From Armatimonadota bacterium (GTDB lineage Bacteria > Armatimonadota > Zipacnadia > UBA1398 > JAKPQA01), in assembly GCA_029547025.1 (NCBI GenBank), contig JAKPQA010000183.1, forward strand, positions 1-41,056: DNA of 41,056 bases, read 5' to 3'. Below, piece by piece: positions 40,304 through 41,056 of this stretch. The notes beneath the pieces are model-generated. The model saw only the letters and a program-made list of their open reading frames with translations, did not search any database and was not told where the DNA came from. A program made the position numbers and the translations under genes. Numbering within the stretch: position 1 is the first letter of the stretch; every line of letters begins with the position of its first letter.

Positions 40304-41056
40304 ATGGACCGATGGATGACCTGGGTGCGAGTCGCTGACTACCTCGGACCCGAGACGCCCGCCGGACTGGACCCGCCTGAGACGCCCGAGTGGACCCACA
40401 TGGTTCGGCTCGCGGCTGACCACGGCTTGGCGCCGCTGCTCCATCGTCGGCTGCGGGATCTCGGGCAACTGGAGTGCCTCCCGGGTCCGGAGGCGGAGGC
40501 GCTGGCAGCTCGGCATGCGGATGCGGTGGGCCGCTACGGAGAGATCGGCCTCTGGGCGCTGCCCGAGTTGGTGGCCCTCCGCGACGCGTTCGATGCCATC
40601 GTGCTCAAGGGCGCCGCCCTGGCTCATCGGATCTACCCCTCTCCCCACCTCCGGCTGTTCCGTGACCTCGATGTCCTGATCCGGCCCGAGGACCGCGGCG
40701 AGTGCCGTCGCATGCTGGCAACCCGCGGATGGCGGCTCATCGGCCGGGGACGGCTCGAGGACCAATGGACGAAAGGACCGGCCGGGCCCGGCAGGATGTC
40801 GCTGGACGTGCACACGCACATCGGCGACCCGGCGCTGTACCCCATCCCCGCATGGGCGACCGTCTGGTCCTCACGGGCGGGGTCTCGGCTCTGGGGCACC
40901 CCGTTTCCCGTGCTGCCGCTGGAGATGTCGGCACTCCAGATGGCGCTGCAGTTCGCCACGAATCTGTGGTACGGCGCGGTGCAGCTCTCGCAGCTTGTGG
41001 ACCTCCGCTACCTCATCGCCGATCCGCAGTTCGATCGGGCCCGGGCCGAGGAGGAA
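40304..41056 (+). CDS. Nucleotidyltransferase-family protein (NTP_transf_5 type), 3' end outside window
   Basis: 251 codons are open from ATG 40304 (or ATG 40316) to the window edge. The signature is IVLKGAALAHRIYP...RLFRDLDVLIRPED near residues 98-128, with the D-x-D pair of the nucleotidyltransferase fold. A following MSLDVHTHIGD carries the third acidic position. This is the uncharacterised nucleotidyltransferase family (PF14907), often found beside surface-glycan or peptide-modification genes; its reaction is not known. Neither start has a clear ribosome site, so translation may begin elsewhere. Confidence 0.85.
   Translation, partial: MDRWMTWVRVADYLGPETPAGLDPPETPEWTHMVRLAADHGLAPLLHRRLRDLGQLECLPGPEAEALAARHADAVGRYGEIGLWALPELVALRDAFDAIVLKGAALAHRIYPSPHLRLFRDLDVLIRPEDRGECRRMLATRGWRLIGRGRLEDQWTKGPAGPGRMSLDVHTHIGDPALYPIPAWATVWSSRAGSRLWGTPFPVLPLEMSALQMALQFATNLWYGAVQLSQLVDLRYLIADPQFDRARAEEE

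Noticed and set aside
40000-40338. 112-residue plus-strand ORF before the nucleotidyltransferase gene
   Set aside because: It has mixed composition and no ribosome site or family resemblance, and it overlaps the real gene in another frame.
1-41056. CRISPR arrays, tRNA or rRNA genes, integrase/att sites, transposases
   Set aside because: No regularly spaced repeats, cloverleaf sequences or recombinase genes were found on either strand.

Overview
The window is high-GC bacterial DNA (GTG and TTG starts common, strong GGAGG-type ribosome sites, TAG the most frequent stop). The gene mix points to an uncultivated environmental bacterium of an Armatimonadota-, Planctomycetota- or Hydrogenedentota-like type: secreted carbohydrate-active and DUF1080 proteins, a UroD-like protein, an HpcH/HpaI aldolase, a DegT aminotransferase, EAL-HDOD proteins and an NrpR-type regulator. 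The phylum cannot be fixed from the sequence alone. I saw no rRNA, tRNA, CRISPR array, transposase or phage gene.

Layout. 1-4.8 kb: a minus-strand surface-modification cassette (MFS transporter; MBOAT O-acyltransferase interrupted by an amber codon; SGNH-like partner; possible DltX-like peptide) bounded by two 108-bp inverted repeats that share an invariant hairpin stem with a variable loop. 4.8-9.4 kb: a FUN14 protein, then two secreted proteins (a large GH42-like protein and a double DUF1080 protein). 9.4-13.7 kb: a compact plus-strand run of PIG-L deacetylase, tandem-GNAT acetyltransferase and two geranylgeranyl-reductase-like flavoproteins. 13.7-17 kb: a secreted double-lobed esterase, divergent from an NrpR-type regulator with a near-consensus promoter. 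17-20 kb: DegT aminotransferase and Nudix (overlapping), then a secreted LolA-like protein. 20-25.9 kb: a large secreted glycosidase-like protein, a secreted mono-haem protein, a beta-propeller glycosidase-like protein and a sugar-nucleotide epimerase. 26-29.8 kb: three tandem EAL-HDOD paralogues. 29.9-38.4 kb: isochorismatase-like hydrolase (apparently with an ACG start), YesL-like membrane protein, PfkB kinase, C26 glutamine-amidotransferase-like hydrolase, membrane GAF protein, sensor histidine kinase, secreted beta-propeller protein and HpcH/HpaI aldolase, many with overlapping ends. 38.4-41 kb: a UroD-like gene with a short upstream ORF, a 560-bp non-coding region, and a nucleotidyltransferase that runs off the end.

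Taken together the window describes a heterotroph that breaks down and remodels external carbohydrate (secreted glycosidases, esterase, DUF1080, epimerase, sugar kinase, aldolase) and carries signalling genes (EAL-HDOD trio, GAF protein plus kinase, NrpR). The points most worth a second look are the repeat-bounded and apparently decaying O-acylation cassette, the deacetylase / double-GNAT / twin flavoprotein cluster, the EAL-HDOD triplication, the bacterial NrpR and the mono-haem protein.
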